From positions 124,001 through 188,000 of the forward strand of contig JALEZD010000008.1 in the NCBI GenBank assembly GCA_022772735.1: DNA of 64,000 bases. The letters run 5' to 3'. Below the pieces are notes generated by a model. It saw nothing but the letters and a program-made list of their open reading frames with translations. It did no database searches and was not told the origin of the DNA. This document shows, in pieces, positions 63,993-64,000 of this stretch; the stretch's first letter is position 1, and each line of letters starts with the position of its first letter. The DNA is from Erysipelotrichaceae bacterium (GTDB taxonomy: Bacteria; Bacillota_I; Bacilli_A; Erysipelotrichales; Erysipelotrichaceae). The position numbers were made by a program, and so were the translations under genes.

Positions 63993-64000
63993 ATAAATGG

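Noticed and set aside
1..64000. Possible Mycoplasma-type code with TGA as tryptophan
   Set aside because: TGA ends lepA, rluD and gluP and is absent inside the conserved genes; tryptophans in conserved motifs use TGG.
1..64000. tRNA, rRNA, CRISPR arrays and mobile elements
   Set aside because: All larger gaps were inspected; no cloverleaf with GTTCRANNC, no spaced repeats, and no transposase or integrase motifs were seen.

Overview
The window is chromosomal DNA from a very AT-rich (by eye about 27-30% GC, not computed) low-GC Gram-positive bacterium. TGA is used as a stop (for example at the ends of lepA and gluP) and tryptophan is read from TGG, so the code is the standard bacterial one, not the Mycoplasma code. 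Gene content and order (rimP-nusA-rnpM-ylxQ-infB-rbfA, rnhC-cvpA-mutS2, lspA-rluD, lepA-hemW), a NusA with a long acidic tail, and a DUF3196-tig pair (an order I recall from Mycoplasma) suggest a Bacillota lineage near Erysipelotrichia or the non-wall-less relatives of Mollicutes. No tRNA, rRNA, CRISPR, prophage or insertion sequence was seen.

Layout. 1-5.4 kb: end of glycolysis (pfkA partial, pyk), an M32 carboxypeptidase, a divergent aldo/keto reductase and MerR regulator, and rpsT. 5.4-19.4 kb: translation and RNA genes (fmt, lepA, hemW, rpsO with a structured leader, pnp, trmB) interrupted by an ABC/FtsX exporter pair and sodA, then mrp and a secreted or anchored nuclease. 19.4-22.1 kb: a PhoP/PhoR-like two-component pair and an orphan prepilin peptidase. 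22.2-37.1 kb: dagK and a DEAD-box helicase, K+ uptake (trkH/trkA), lspA-rluD-rhomboid-dCMP deaminase, rnhC, cvpA-mutS2-uvrC and a VanY-like protein that has lost its catalytic residues. 37.1-43.5 kb: a phosphodiesterase, a lone LacI regulator and the nusA-infB operon.

43.6-50.3 kb is the most unusual part: a compact five-gene type VII (ESX/WXG100) secretion locus with two WXG100-size proteins, a large lipoprotein with a C-terminal Big_2-like domain, an EssC-like FtsK/SpoIIIE ATPase with only one intact P-loop, and a YukD/EsaB-size protein. No EsaA, EssA, EssB or LXG toxin gene is seen. Together with pepF, a radical SAM/SPASM protein, an amino-acid ABC transporter controlled by a lysine riboswitch, and ttcA, it lies between rbfA and truB-ribF, genes that are contiguous in Bacillus.

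56.2-64 kb: truB-ribF-rsmF-like, a divergent RelA/SpoT-domain protein, an Asp23-like protein, a membrane phosphoesterase, and a DUF3196-tig operon whose promoter is overlapped by a CIRCE (HrcA) element. The sequence shows many clear regulatory sites: consensus or extended -10 promoters, stop-codon-overlapping terminators, a riboswitch with its terminator and antiterminator, CIRCE, a Pho-box-like direct repeat and a MerR-type operator.
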